64,000 nucleotides of DNA from Takifugu bimaculatus (GCA_004026145.2 CP034993.1:9800050-9864049); one strand, 5' to 3'; numbered from the stretch's first letter, positions 22,258 through 34,938 are shown. The notes: generated from the sequence alone by a model not told the origin. Made by a program: numbers and translations.

Positions 22258-24677
22258 TATCTATGGGCACAAACAACAACGCGCGGTAGAGGTTGAGCTG
22301 GCCAGACATCTGCTGTTAGTGGTAGACAGTAAGTGAGTTTGACAGAGCTGAGATTGAACAGGAGGAATTCTTCCAGGTAGGTGAGGAGAGAAGCTTCACC
22401 CCGATGAAGGTGTGAACAAACACACATAAATGCGGATGATTGCAAAAGTTTCACCCGTCCCCTTCATACAACCACGTTATTACCTCCATTGTGCCCTGCC
22501 ATTAAATATTTCAGACATTAATATGAACAAATATTAACGTTGAATGTTAAATCATTTTGAGAGATGTTGCATAAATGAAATGACATGTATTGCTCCAGTC
22601 AAGGCAGCTGCTGTAACAACATGCTTGGCTAAGTAACTGAAGCCAAAGGTACACTTTATTCATCAATCAGAAAAGGAAACTGAGACATTAAGAACAGAGA
22701 CGTTTATTCCAGCTGGTTTAGAGCTCCCTCAGCTTGTTCTCAACAGATCCCCTGTGAAGCACCTCTGGTGTCTGAGCCCTACCGTGTCACCGGTCAGATG
22801 GTTGCAGTGGGTGTGGTTAATGCGTAAAAGCTTAAATGTTCAAAGATTCCAGAAATATGGAGAGTTGTGAGGAACAGCTGGCCAAGGAGGTGAGGATGTA
22901 GGAAAATGTGTCCCTACCAGTATGAGACAAACGTCCCTCACACACGGATTTTATGAGCTCAATCCCAACAGCAGGCACCTCTGATTCTACTTGCTTGTAC
23001 AGTATATTACGACTGCTTTATATTCACGTTGCTTAACCTGTCTCTTGTCAGGCTATCGGGAAAGATTTTATTTCATTCCCCTTGCAGTTTATGATCTGAA
23101 ATGACAAAAAGGATCTGCTTGCAGGTCTGGCGTGCTTAATATTTCATGCAGTTGAGAGCAGCGAGCGAGCGTCGGCTGTCTATCCGCTTGTGTGATGTGT
23201 TCCCTGCGTGGCGGCCATCGCTGCTATCTGCTGCGTGCCTGCAGCGACAGTGTGTTCTCTATTTTATCACTCTCATCTAAATGAACCACACTCACAGCTG
23301 GAGAAAGGTGACCTGACTGCTAATCAACCACCGCAGCAATAGTGCAGTGTGAGCACGTGCGTGCGCGTGCGCTCATGTGTATTGTGTGCAGGACCTCACA
23401 CTCTGAACTGATCTCAGACATCCTTTTGAAAAAGGAAGGAAAATTCTAGCACTCATTCTTCTGCCAGTCCTCTGCTCTTTTTTCCCCTGCCTCACTCGAG
23501 CTGAGTATTAAATTCAGCAACTGAGAAGGTGACCTGTGTGCTCTGCCATAAAGAGCTGGGGAGTGGAGGGGAGCAGGGAGGAGGGGGAAGCTGAAGGGAG
23601 GCTGCTGGATCAGCAGATTCTCAACGTTTAAACACATGCAGGTGTGTGTGTATGTGTGTGTGTGCGCGCCCGCTTTCAGTCTTTCTCACACACGTACCAC
23701 ACCCTACTCCTCAGCAGCATCTGGGGAGCCCAAGGGAGCGCGTTCCACTGTGGCCCTCCCCCAACTCCCCTCCCCTCCCTCCACCCCCACGTGTGAGCTG
23801 CACCCTGCAGCAACCGCACAGAAAGACGTCTACTGTGGCCACATGTGAGCAAACAAAAAATAACAGGCGTTTTAAACAGAGAAATGTGCAGAAGCCCTCA
23901 GTCTTTCTCGTCCTCTCTGCACCCTCTCAAATCTCCACCTTCACCCTAAACAGCTCTGTGGGGATTGGCATGCAGGCGGAAAGGAAATAAATATGTTTCT
24001 TGACGACACCACAGTTTTCTGACAGAGCTCTGGCACTGGGCTGAGTGGCCCAGATGGAAGCTGTGGGGATGCTTGTTCTTACAGTCCTTTCACTCAAACT
24101 GGAATTTTACCAGTAATGTTTCCAATACTACAAAGCAATTAAATGCAAAGTCACACATATAATAGTCATTAGGACTAACAACTGTAGCCTGTGTTTAGCC
24201 ACACAACTCTGAGGCATTCATTCTTCATTTCCCTCAATGCTAATTGTTGCCAACTCTGTAATGGATGGGCTGGGCCTGGGGCTTAGAACCATTTTTCTCC
24301 TGCATTGCACAATTAGAAGCTGTAGCGAGGTAAACATGTCTGTTTACACTCTACATCCTCACATGCTCACAGTATATGTTGGAGGTATAAAATTAAAAAC
24401 AAAGGAACGGTGTAGCTTCAGCAATGATAAAAGGAACAAGCTAAACTCTAAAGTCAGGCCCATTTACTGCATCTCGCTGTACAATCACAACTCATTTTCT
24501 CCCAACAAGCCCGTACCATTTGATTAAACATGAAGTACTCATTAAATAATAGGTTGTCTTAAGTGACAATAACTGGGTTAATATGTCAGGTCACTCCCCT
24601 TCACTGCTAATGTTGGTGTATTATAACAAACACATGTAACAAGCATAATTTCTAAATGAAAATTGTAGGTTTGCAGA

Positions 24678-24693
24678 TATATATGCATATATA
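24678..24693. other. 16-bp perfect palindrome, copy A
   Basis: TATATATGCATATATA equals its own reverse complement. It lies about 70 bp upstream of the CRE/TATA-like motif at 24757. Identical in copy B at 48978-48993. Confidence 0.7.
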
Positions 24694-24756
24694 GTGATAG
24701 TGGCCCTTTAATAAGACTGCCTCTGCCTTTGTGTCTTTCTCTATTTTGTTTTAATG

Positions 24757-24769
24757 TGACGTATATAAG
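24757..24769 (+). promoter_or_regulatory. CRE-half-site plus TATA-like motif, copy A
   Basis: TGACGTATATAAG combines a TGACGT half-CRE overlapping a TATATAAG box. A strong-context ATG with a 47-codon frame starts 64 bp past the end of the TATA box, the spacing expected for a short 5' leader. Copy B (49057-49069) is identical in the motif and differs one base after it (24770 T, 49070 C). No transcript is known to me. Confidence 0.25.
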
Positions 24770-24832
24770 TGACCCGGCCTTTAGTGCTGTCTTCATTGGT
24801 GGGACTGTGTGCCAACCAAAACTCTGTCCAGG

Positions 24833-24976
24833 ATGGAAGCAAAAACTAAGAACACACCCATCATCCAGGACGGGCACGGCAGACTAAGTGGGTCTGAACT
24901 GCGAGAAGCTGCTGTGCGGCAGAAAGAGGCATGGAGCCAAGGAAGGAAACTTTTTAATCCAAATACTAACAATTAG
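24833..24976 (+). CDS. speculative 47-codon small reading frame, copy A
   Basis: The frame starts at an ATG with A at -3 and G at +4, a strong Kozak context, and ends at TAG. It begins MEAKTKNTPII, is hydrophilic, rich in Lys, Arg, Glu, Gln and Asn, and has no signal peptide or membrane segment. It matches no family I recognise. A CRE/TATA-like motif lies upstream at 24757-24769. The two copies in the window are identical over it, but they are identical for about 1 kb around it, so this says nothing about coding constraint. Frames of this size are common by chance; I rate it as a candidate only. Confidence 0.12.
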   Translation: MEAKTKNTPIIQDGHGRLSGSELREAAVRQKEAWSQGRKLFNPNTNN

Positions 24977-25209
24977 AACAATATAAAACTATCTGTCATG
25001 ATCTGATTAACCAGGCAACGCTGTATGGATTAAGCCTCATCGGTAATGAAGGGAAGCTGGGTTTTGCTGAGTCTTCTAATTTGTCTGACAGCAGTGATTC
25101 AGCAAGATTGAAGTGGGGACAGAGGGATGCAGAGCCAGGCAGAAAGGGCTGATGGGTCAGAACATTTGGGAAAGGGCTGGCGTGTGTGGGTGAGAGGGCA
25201 GCTGTGCGC

Positions 25210-25220
25210 TATATATGAAG
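25210..25220 (+). promoter_or_regulatory. TATA-like motif with GC-rich downstream segment
   Basis: TATATATGAAG follows a GTGTGGGTGAGAGGG-type stretch and precedes CAGTCGGAGCGGGCAG. This is a core-promoter-like arrangement without a recognisable first exon. The counterpart at 49510-49520 is identical. Confidence 0.15.
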
Positions 25221-25369
25221 CCAGCCCAACCAGTCGGAGCGGGCAGCCAATCTAATCAGATCACTGAGAGAGATAGAGAGGGAGATACAGAGAGTGACAC
25301 AAGGGGAAAGAGAAAGATCTGTTCCTTAGAGTCCTCAGAGGAGCAGATGTAATTTCAGCCCACCAAAAA

Positions 25370-25690
25370 AACAGCTTAAAATGCTCCTGATCACATTAGC
25401 CAGCCATCATAAAATAGGATTTCTGCACTGTAACAACGAATGCCCATTACAAATTACTTCGGCACTGCAGACCTGTAACTCAATAGGAAGGGGGGATGGG
25501 GTGGGTGGTGAGGGCAAGCAGCGGGCCAGAGATAGGGGATCGATACTTATCAGTAATAATTATATCCTTCCTCCCACTTCTCCAGCCTTTCCTCCTGGAA
25601 CCCCTCCACCCTTAGGGATGCACATGCTGTATCTTAAATTAATCATTGGCAGATTTCTTTACCTGATAGGATAATTAGCATTATAGTATA
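25370..25690. promoter_or_regulatory. candidate conserved non-coding element, copy A
   Basis: About 320 bp of unique sequence with AT-rich cores (CATTACAAATTACTT, TTAAATTAATCATT, GATAATTAGCATTA) around a GC-rich middle. It sits in the 1,037-bp stretch (24771-25807) in which I find no A/B difference. The counterpart is 49670-49990. Conservation across species is not known. Confidence 0.25.
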
Positions 25691-28509
25691 GGTGCAGCAA
25701 ATCATGATGATGTGGGGCAGTGGTCCAACGAGTGCCAGAGACGTCCCAGATGGGGAAGTGCTGAAGAGGCACACAGCTGAAAGGTAGGCTGGATGAATAC
25801 AATCACCGGCGGATTAAAAGGACTAGGGAGAATAAAACACAAACATGTGTTTCTCTGCATCCTGGATATAATCTATCAAAGACAAATAAAAGCCCGGTGA
25901 AATTCATCACAGCAGTCGAGTTGGAGCACAGAAATCAACATTATGTAAAGAGCACAGGGGGTAGATGAATGAAGTGGAAAATGTAGTGGGAGCAAAAAAA
26001 CAGAGGGGAAAGGCAATGTGTTCCTTAGCTGTACCTGTAGATTACAAAATACGAAGTGTTGAAAGCCAATAAGAACCAGCCCCCGTAGCCACACTCGTAA
26101 TGGAGCGCAACTATATTAGACAACATGTGACCATGAATATTGTCTCTGCAGACTAATCAAGATTAAGAATGTAAAATCATGGATTAGGGTCACAAAATGG
26201 CATAACATCAGCTGGACAATGGCCTAAAATAGAGAAAGTGTCACTTTAAAAAAATGTAAAAAATCAAACAATGAATAAAACGTGCACTCTAAACGTCCTT
26301 TACCTCAGTCGGGTGCGACTGAAAGGGGCCTTTTTGCTGTTTTTCCTAACTGACACACATTGAATGAGCGAATAAGGTCACTTCTTTAGTGTTAAATGTA
26401 TCCAGACAGGCGATTAGAATCCCGTATCACACAGGAGCACTGAGACAGACCTTGCAAATTTATTAGCTACAACATACTAAAGAGGCAGCTTTAGAGGATG
26501 AGCTGATAAAAGACAAGGATAATATTTGCCTGGAGCCAGGCAAACAGACTAGGTTCCAAGCGTTTGTCAACACAGGATGTGAAAGGCAGGAGGATCAGCT
26601 GAAATGGAAACACAAGTGCAGACAATGAGAGTGAAACCAAAGGAGAGAAGATGTACAAGGAGGGCTCCTTTTACTGTCACACAGCAGGCATTTTAAAGAC
26701 GTCCAAGTATTGGTACTGCCTGACCAAACTCTAAAGGTTCCACTGGCACTCGTGTGCATGTGTGAGTAAGGATATTATAGGACAGTGGCTCAAAAATGGG
26801 ATTTAAAATACACTTTTTGGTTTAACAAATGACGTGAAGCTGCTCTTGAGCAAGGCTTTGTTGGGGGGGTGTGAATGCAGGGATAATCTCATGAGATGAG
26901 AAGTACATATAAAAGACCCTCAGTGGCCCAAGTTTATGGAAGCAACTGATCAAACCTCATCTGGTCCTTCTGAATTCTGGAGGACTTGGAACTTTTAATG
27001 CAATTGTGCACAGGAATAAATGGAAAGTCCTTGTAGATTTCAGAGTTTCACCAATTCTTTTTTTATGACGCCGATGATCCAGATGTGACACAAAATTTAC
27101 CAAGAGAAATCACTGACCGTGAGAGAGACCGTGTTTCTACCAAACACAATAGAGGAGCAGCTGGAATAAACAGTGCCAACAAAAGCTGAGAGGCAGAAAG
27201 AGCTTCGTCCAGGTGGAGCCTAAGAACTGAAGGACTTTAGGACGCCCCCGTGGGTTGCGTTTCTTTAAATTATATGCTTAATGGTATGACTTGGGGTTCA
27301 GGTAACACACAGGGCATCCTTTAAACATCTGTTATGGGACCTTACATACAAATTGTATACTCATACTTGTGTAACTAAATATTTGGACAGAAAACCTTGT
27401 GAGATCCTTGAGAGAAAAGAACAAGACAATATCAAAAGTGAAATATGCAGGGAGTAACACAAGGTGAAGACTCTTAGCTATATCAAAGAACGCTAGATTT
27501 GAATTATAATTAAGATCGTATTGTTAGAGAAGCTGGGGTTCTTGGGGTTGTTCAAGCTCTTTCTTCTTAACAACCCCCTCATGGCCAAATGGTCAGACGA
27601 GCAGCAAGGTCGCAGACGGATGGGAAAAGTCCAGCGTTTTGACTGACAGCTCGCAGACAGAGCCCACCATTGATCTTCATTCAGAGTCTTGCCATCTCAA
27701 GGGTAAATGATAGTGACGGACCGAGCCATTCATTATATATGACGTTGCCTTTTGTTGGATTAGCATTTATAAGGTTCAGAGGATAAAATGGAAGCACTTG
27801 TAATTCTTCTGCTTGTTGAAGACAAAGCTGAGAGAGAGCTGCAGAGATCAATTTGTGTTAGAAGCTATTCAAACAAACAAGACCATCATAACTTTGCTGC
27901 TCCTACCGATAGTGAAGAGGAGACGAATCAGAAGGGTTCATTAGTCGGTGTGTTGTGTGCTAACAGCGTGGGACAGGTGATGGAGCGGGGCGTGATGATG
28001 CATCAACAACATCAGCCCTGGGTGATGCCACCTGAAGTTGCAGCAGATGGCACACAGAGCATACGCTAGCAGAAACATATCCACGCTCGCACACATACAT
28101 ATTCACAAATGACACACGCAGACGAGCCACTGTGAACATAAATGAAATGCAGGTTCACTATTTTCCTTACAATCTCTCCCTGAATGCAGTAAACACTTTA
28201 ATCACTTTAGATCTAATCACCTGGCAGTGCACTGCAGCACGCCTTATTTTCATTCCCACTCTTCAAACAGATCTCATGAGGTCCCACACGGTTAAAATCT
28301 AGATAGCCCTCATTCCTAACAGTAGTGCCACTTTAAAATTGCTGTTGCATAAGTTGTCAATAGTCTGTTCAGATGCACCCCCAAACATAGACAGAGACCC
28401 GTGATGGCAGAATCCGATAGGATCTATGTTCTGCACAAAGAATGGTGCATAATTGCTGAAAATCTACATCAATTCCCCCGGCCTGCCTCTCTATTCAGCC
28501 CTCCTGGCT

Positions 28510-28810
28510 AAATACTATCTTCCACCATTCTTGTTCAGAAATAGTAATTTTATATAATCGCAGAAGTGATCAGAAGAAGGTATGCTAGCACTCAGCCAAA
28601 TATCAGCTATCTCAATCACAGAGGCCTCGTTTAGGAGAGCGGGAGCGGTGTTCGGGAGGCTGGACGTGACATTTGGTGTGCAAGAATTTGCATAATCACT
28701 CTGATGGGGAGCCAAACACTATAATTGCGACCACAATATGGCTGATTTATCCTGCGGGAGAAAAAATCTGATTGTTGTAATGAACTTTCTAAGAGATACT
28801 GTACTTCCTG
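28510..28810. promoter_or_regulatory. candidate conserved non-coding element with octamer site, copy A
   Basis: Unique sequence with ATTTGCAT (28686-28693), a POU octamer, within AAGAATTTGCATAATCAC, followed by CACTATAATTGCGACC. I find no A/B difference across this interval. The minus-strand open frame here (28515-28715) has no recognisable product. The counterpart is 52810-53110. Confidence 0.25.
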
Positions 28811-29759
28811 GCACACGCAAACATTATGACTGCAGCTGTGAGGACTCTACCCAGCATGGATTCTGGGAAAGGTGAAATATCTAATTCAGAAGTCAAACTT
28901 TTAGAGTTAAAGGCAGCTTAAATGTACTTTGACACAGACAATTCCCCATACTGGTGTAAGGCCGCCCTACTCATCTACACGAACTGCCGCCGTTCATCAT
29001 TTCCAGTTTGTTCAATGCTGAGGCCACTCAGCCTGGAGATGATGCTGCTCACAGCATCACGTGAGCCAATAAACCTTCCTCAGTTAAGCTCAGCAGTTCA
29101 GCCGTCAAAATATGACGCAGAATCGCTCGTTAGTGATGGAAGACAGTCCTTCCTCCACCGTGGATTTAAGTGCATCTCTGGGAGACTGATGGGGATTTTT
29201 CTAAGTGCCGATAAACAACATCTAGCTCAAAAGACAAGATCACTTCTGGCTGCTGACAGTTCTTGGAGCTGGAATTCTTTCTAAAAAGTCATACTCTGTG
29301 ATGTATAAGCACACATCTCAGCTTGCCTAGCCTATGGACTAGTTTGGGAATGTTAGCCCTCTAATCATCAAGCACTAAGTAATACATGTTATCTATTTTT
29401 CACGTCGCTCTTGACTGTTGCCTCCCTTTCCATCTAGCCCAGTTGGCGTTAACAGTTTTAGCATGTTCTGACAGCACTTGCCTGGAGACAGAATTGATGG
29501 CAGTGTATACGTAGTCCTAGTTATACAGAAGAAGGAACAGCATGCAACCACTTGTGGACGCAGCAGGTCATGTTTCAGAGGATAAAATACAACCAGACTG
29601 TTTAGATGTGACTCTGGAGACAATACTGAAAGAAAATACTTGGGAAAATCTTTCTTACTCTTTTACTTCTATTGCTGATTGCTAACTATAACATAGCCAT
29701 GCGTCTCTTCCTGTCTAGATCCACCACAGACTGTTCAGCTTCTTTTGTGCCATTGTTTA

Positions 29760-29812
29760 GCCTGATCAACTGGAATTATAGGATCTGGGTTCAAACCACA
29801 TCACCAGGATTA
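29760..29812 (+). mobile_element. weak tRNA-like / SINE-like fragment, copy A
   Basis: TTAGCCTGATCAACTGG, which is A-box-like, is followed by GGTTCAAACCA, one mismatch from the Pol III B-box consensus, at short spacing. It cannot be folded into a tRNA. The counterpart is at about 54062-54114. Much weaker than the match at 19563. Confidence 0.12.
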
Positions 29813-32305
29813 TCGAGCATTACAAACACGTCCACAACAAGCAGCAGCTTTCCCCCCTGAAGGGCTCATACATTTTCTTATAGTTACAGCAGCAGGGTGA
29901 ACTATTTCATTCTAGAAACAAAACTGAGTGAAACAAGCAGAATTGCAGACCACATAAATTGCTCGATTAAAGTCATATTTTTGTAGGTGCAGCATCCTTG
30001 AAAGAAGTGAAGTACAGCTTGTTTTATCCAGTGTCTTACAGTCACTTGTTCTAGTGGCTCAGAATCAATTCACTGAGGTACAGGGACGAGGAAGTTGAGG
30101 TGTGCCCGGAGAAGACCGCTTCATTTCTGCAGCACCTTCACTTTTGTTGTAAATAAAACATTATTTCAGATGTTTCAATTAAGATAAGTACCCTTAATTT
30201 AAGATCTTAGTCAATATGCTGCCATCATTATTCAGTCTGTGGAGCACCAGAGCCACAGCTCTTGTTGTGGCCTCACACAATCACTCAGGGCCCTGCAAGA
30301 AAGGAAATCAAATCAAAGTCAATTTCTAGATGCAATCATTTGCTTAACAAGGGAGAGGGGCTGCATGGAAACTGTGGGTGGCGGCTTGTGTTCTAAATAG
30401 GAAATGTGTATTAAATGCGCACAATATCCAAAGTTACTTTTGAGACACAAAGTTTTTTTCTTACGCACTTACTGCAGCTTTCAAGATTCAACCCCTAAAC
30501 AACTTCGGAGGCAGATATATATCAAGTCCTTGACAGTATAAAAAGCTTCTGGGCTCTCATCTGATTGTGAAAGGACTTTGTTTGTACTTCGTTATAGCGC
30601 CGATACAAGATTAGATAAACAATGTGCTATCTGCACCCTGCATCTGTTTGACTCCACAAAATGCACTTTCCAATTCCAATGATGACCTTCACAGAGGTAG
30701 GGCTGCACGACATTACGAGTCAGAAACAAGGACGGACCTACAGGAGGACGCACGTTTATCCCACACACGCCTGGGCCTTCTTCTGCTTCATCCCATGTCA
30801 AAAATGCATCGGGCCCTGTATAAAATTTGATTTATAAGAACAGTTGACTTAAAGAAATCTCATTAAACTGCAAGAATTCAATGTATTAAAATAAATATAG
30901 AATTAATGAGCCATACACACACTGAAACAGACATGTATGTAATCCCATTGCTCTGTTATGGTGTTTTATTAAATAACTGTAGACTTAAGTGAGTCTGTTC
31001 CTCATTGAAATGCTCTCTCCATCAGTTTAATACCACTCTGAAGGTTACCAGCGAGCTCTTGTACCCCCCGGAGGCCGAACGAAAGTGAGCGCTCTGAGGG
31101 CTGTAGTGGGATCTAAGAGCCCTGGTCACCGGAACCAAAGTGTCCTAAATATAGCTCTGCTTCCCCCTGCGCGGCGCTGCTCCATCATATTAGTCCAGAG
31201 ATATAACAGCTGGTGTTCTTCTCCTCTTCTGCCCAGATACATGACCTTGAGCAGTGAGAAGATCAGCAAAACAAAAAGTCGGGTTGTTTTGGCAGGTTAG
31301 CGATACACTTATCCGTATCTGTAGTCAAAACCTCTGGAAAACATCCACAGCATGCTAGCACGACGCTGTAGCACTGCAGTTACTTGCAAGACCTCACACA
31401 TCTATTCCAAGCAGAGATTCTCACCTTCTGCACTTCTAGTGTTAATGAGCTGCTTCATTTGCAAGAAGTCAGGCGCGCGCACTTTGTACCTTTATCTATC
31501 GCCAGTTTTCAATTTGTGAATGTGTAAAAGCAACCGGAAATGGGCAAATATATCCAAGATAAACGGTCAAAATCTATGAACTCACATGGAGGGGAAGGGT
31601 GTGAGCCACTCCATCTGATCAGAACCATCAGTGCAACTTGGGGTATCATCACCAAGTTTAAAGCACACGGTGTAAAAGACTTCATTTTTGGACTTAAAAC
31701 AGAAAATAAATAAATGAGAGGATGTTTAAAGAGACAAACAACATGATTGAGAGAAAGAGCAGGAGAGCGAGAGAGCAGCTGACAGTGATAGAGACGGTCC
31801 TGGCCTCCACCCTGGTCTCTTGAGTGGCAGGGTCTGTGCCAGCCTGTCAGCCTGTCTGTCATCAGCATTGCTTAGTATTCTCCTTAAGAACATCTGCCTT
31901 CTCATTATACACCCTCTCTTGTTCTGGACTGACATGTTTTCTTTACATCAATATTTTCATCACAGCTCAAATGGCCTCTTTTCTGCCCTTCCAAGAACAG
32001 GAGGGCAGCAGCCTTCCCGGTCATGTACTTTGAGCCGGAGTAATATTTCATAAGAAACTTTCTTTATCCTGTATGATGCTGCGATACGATAGCGGCAGAG
32101 GAAACAAATGACCACGGCACGTTTTATCAGAGTGACGGAGAAAATACGCTGATACAGTAAAGGGCTCTACCTGCTGCTCTGAGCCACTCTTTTCATATCT
32201 CAAGTGCTTTCCCAACCAAGTTTAATTTCCTTTAAAAGTCGACATTATCAGAAGCCAAGGTTAAAGGAGCGAGCCAATTTAATAATGATCTTAGCTGTTC
32301 TATCT

Positions 32306-32334
32306 TGCTGGCTGGAGGATAAAGCAGCCAGCCA
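32306..32334. other. 8-bp inverted repeat
   Basis: GCTGGCTG and CAGCCAGC flank about 10 bp; the same in copy B at about 56611. Minor, and possibly chance. Confidence 0.35.
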
Positions 32335-33516
32335 AAACAAGATCAAGAAAAAGGGCTATTAGTACTGCAGTGTCATTGTGTCTATGAAGAGGATCAGAAG
32401 GAAAAACGAAAGAAAACAGAACAGAATAGAAAAGTTCTGCTTGACTTGACACTTTTCTTGTCGTCCAGATATGCAGTTGTATGCAGAGCAACATTTTGCT
32501 GCGTTATTAATATGTCTTCATTTTGTTTTAATTATTAAAGCGAATGGGAGTAAAATGATAAACCAGGGTTATCGTTTGAAAAATGTGTTTATCCCAAAGC
32601 TCACCAATCCAAAATAGATGTATTTTTTCAAAGGTGCCCACTGTGGATGTACCCAGACAGCCGACCCCTGCACAGAAAAAACACTCAGTAAAGTAGCTCG
32701 AGCAGAGTTTCTTCCCGTAATTGGGTGCGAACATTGTTTCCTGTAATATTACACTTCTGTGAGGGGATCTCCTCACCGAGCCGGTGCTTTCATGTATCCT
32801 ATTCCATATTATCTGTCAACTTTTCAAAAGCAGGCAGGCTGTCAGTGGTGCCAAAGCCCCCTGCTCACAGTGTCACTCTCATTATAGGCCTAAAAAACAA
32901 GACAGATATTCAATTTAGATAAGTCCCCAGACCACGCTTCCCTCGCCTACATGAGACAATGCTCTATTTCTCTTCACCATGCTCCAAAGAACATGGATGC
33001 GGCATTGTCCGTCACTCCAACCGGGCTAAGCAGAGGAAATGTCCAATTATGGATTGAAAGGCCAGCGAGGAGCAGAGTGAAGAGACGGTAGGGAGAGTGG
33101 GTATGAGGTACATTTATAAAGAGACTCTGCTGTTTGTTGGGTCGCCGTGTTTTGATATTTATCTAAACTCCAGCAGAAAAGTTGATTTCCTTGGAGTCTC
33201 GAACAACTCGCGAGGGGAAAAGTGAGGTAAGGGAGAGCTGGGGAGAGCCAGCAGCCTCAAACAGCCAGAAACACCGACACAATGAAAGGTGTCAACAGAC
33301 AGAAAACAGAGAGAAACGCATCTCTGACAGGCTTCAATGGCCCCCCCATACCACCTATGGAGGCGGGAAATAATTAGGCGAGAGGAAAAACCGCTCATGC
33401 ACACAAACAAAGCCAGCAGTCAGCCAGTCACTTTCAAACTAATAAATAAGCAGTCAAAAATCACTGGTGGAATGTGCTGACTCTTACCAGACGCCGACAA
33501 TAGAGTGAATTCAAAG

Positions 33517-33547
33517 AAATAATATAAATAATATTATATGAAATAAT
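33517..33547. other. shared AT-rich contig end, copy A
   Basis: The last 31 bases before gap 1 are almost only A and T (AATAATATAAATAATATTAT and on). Copy B ends with the same bases at 57852. Two contigs stopping at the same base points to a sequence beyond it that is hard to assemble, such as a long AT-rich repeat. Confidence 0.7.
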
Positions 33548-33647
33548 NNNNNNNNNNNNNNNNNNNNNNNNNNNNNNNNNNNNNNNNNNNNNNNNNNNNN
33601 NNNNNNNNNNNNNNNNNNNNNNNNNNNNNNNNNNNNNNNNNNNNNNN
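33548..33647. other. 100-N scaffold gap 1
   Basis: Exactly 100 unknown bases separate the end of copy A from the start of copy B. A run of exactly 100 N is commonly used as a placeholder for a gap of unknown length, so the true distance, and even the adjacency of the two sides, is not established. The left edge is AT-rich; the right edge starts inside sequence that already occurs at 9361. Confidence 0.99.
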
Positions 33648-34243
33648 ATAAATGATCTTCCTTTGGAAAGGCGTCATGCTGAACATGGACTAAGTGTGAC
33701 CTGAGCATCAGCGAGACAGGAGAAATCGTCTTTGGAACCGAATTCCAACTGTATTTGGCTGAGGAGTGAGCACTAAAATAGCCCTGCTGCTGCCGCTACA
33801 GGATACCGCGGCAACGAGGTCCAAATGCTGTTGTCTGATCTATATTGATCCGGTGTGTGGGTCAGATAGCGTTGCTTCCTGGAAGAAGCCTTGATTAATT
33901 ATTCAAGAAACTATTCTAAATGTGAAATCCAGGTCTTAAGAGGGGACACTTTCTCCTTCTGATGGTGATAAGAACACAGCCATCCTGGATACTACTCAAC
34001 ATGAGCCGTCTAAAAAAAGACCAAACCCTAAAAAATTTACATTTGGATTTCCTCACAGTATGAAACAGGAGCGGCTGAGCAGATCGGATGTCCGCGGCCA
34101 TCAGAGGGAACCGGGCTGACGGCTGCTGGCAGCTCTGCCTGTTGGTCTGTTGTTGTCTTTGATCAGCCTGATCACTGATGCATACTGAGCCAGCTACCAA
34201 CACTAGTGGAGACCACCTGATGTCTCCAGGAGCACATCGCTCT

Positions 34244-34265
34244 CACACACACACACACACACACA
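34244..34265. repeat. (CA)n microsatellite, copy B
   Basis: Counterpart of the tract at 9957, identical in length. Confidence 0.93.
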
Positions 34266-34907
34266 GATTTAGATATTCTAAAGCACAATTACTTTGACAC
34301 AATTATTTTCACATGATCTGCTGCAGAAAACAACAGTCTCTACTTTAATAATGCTCAAAATTGCTCAAAAGTTATGAACACCTGCAAATAAACTATATTA
34401 GGGTTTAAAAGGGGCATTAGACTATATGTAATTAGATTGAATGTCTTGTGTATAATGGTGCTAATTTGGGGTCAAGTCATTTGCAGAATCTGTTAGAAAT
34501 CTTTTGTACTTCCTATTGAAATCTTTTTTGAGCATTAACATAACAGATAGGAAGGCACAACAGTGAAGACCTCCTGATGCTCTGACTTTACAGGAGCGGA
34601 GCCTGACAACAGAGAGTGAGGTCACAAACCAATGAAGGTGAGAACCATTAGATGGGAAAACACCGAGGGCCAGCCCGCGTCCCCAGAGGAGAGGACAGAG
34701 GTCATGACCTGCTGTGTGAAGGGAGAGAGGAGCACACGTATGACCTTGAGTTACATCTGCTGTACATAACCTGACAGACAGAGTACAGAGTGGCATGCAC
34801 CTTCTCCTCTTTTTTGTGTCCTGCGTGATGCTGCTGGTGGCAGTTTAGGTCCCTGGTGACTGAACTGAACTGCAGCTGCTGACACAAGGAGAGGGGAGGA
34901 TCCTATA

Positions 34908-34938
34908 AACACACATGCACACACACACACCCACACAC
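34908..34938. repeat. (CA)n microsatellite, copy B allele
   Basis: Shorter than A and interrupted (ACACCCACACACC followed by AACCCTGAG). The flanks are the same as at 10621. Confidence 0.92.

Larger units (their letters stand above)
9361..33547. repeat. copy A of a ~24.2-kb directly repeated block
   Basis: The sequence from 9361 (ATAAATGATCTTCC...) to the last base before the first N run reappears almost base for base at 33648-57852, and its part 14894-20936 appears a third time at 57953-64000. Orientation is the same throughout. The offset from A to B is +24,287 at the start and drifts by a few to about twenty bases through microsatellite and homopolymer length changes. Copy A is continuous with the single-copy left flank, so it is the best anchored copy. 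It contains no convincing gene. It is either a true tandem unit or, more likely, one of several redundant contigs of one locus. Confidence 0.97.

Noticed and set aside
27788..28069. 93-codon frame with strong Kozak ATG and an upstream TATATATGACG string
   Set aside because: The two copies differ by two substitutions here, both amino-acid-changing (Glu to Ala, Met to Val). No known family. Kept only as a remote possibility.
30693..30712. CAGAGGTAGGGCTGCACGA, resembling the end of some fish DNA transposons
   Set aside because: Similarity fades after about 19 bases, no partner inverted repeat or target-site duplication is visible, and the resemblance is from memory only.
33511..33708. open frame spanning gap 1
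   Set aside because: It is translated through 100 N and cannot be evaluated. The similar frame at gap 2 (57724-58071) is rejected for the same reason.
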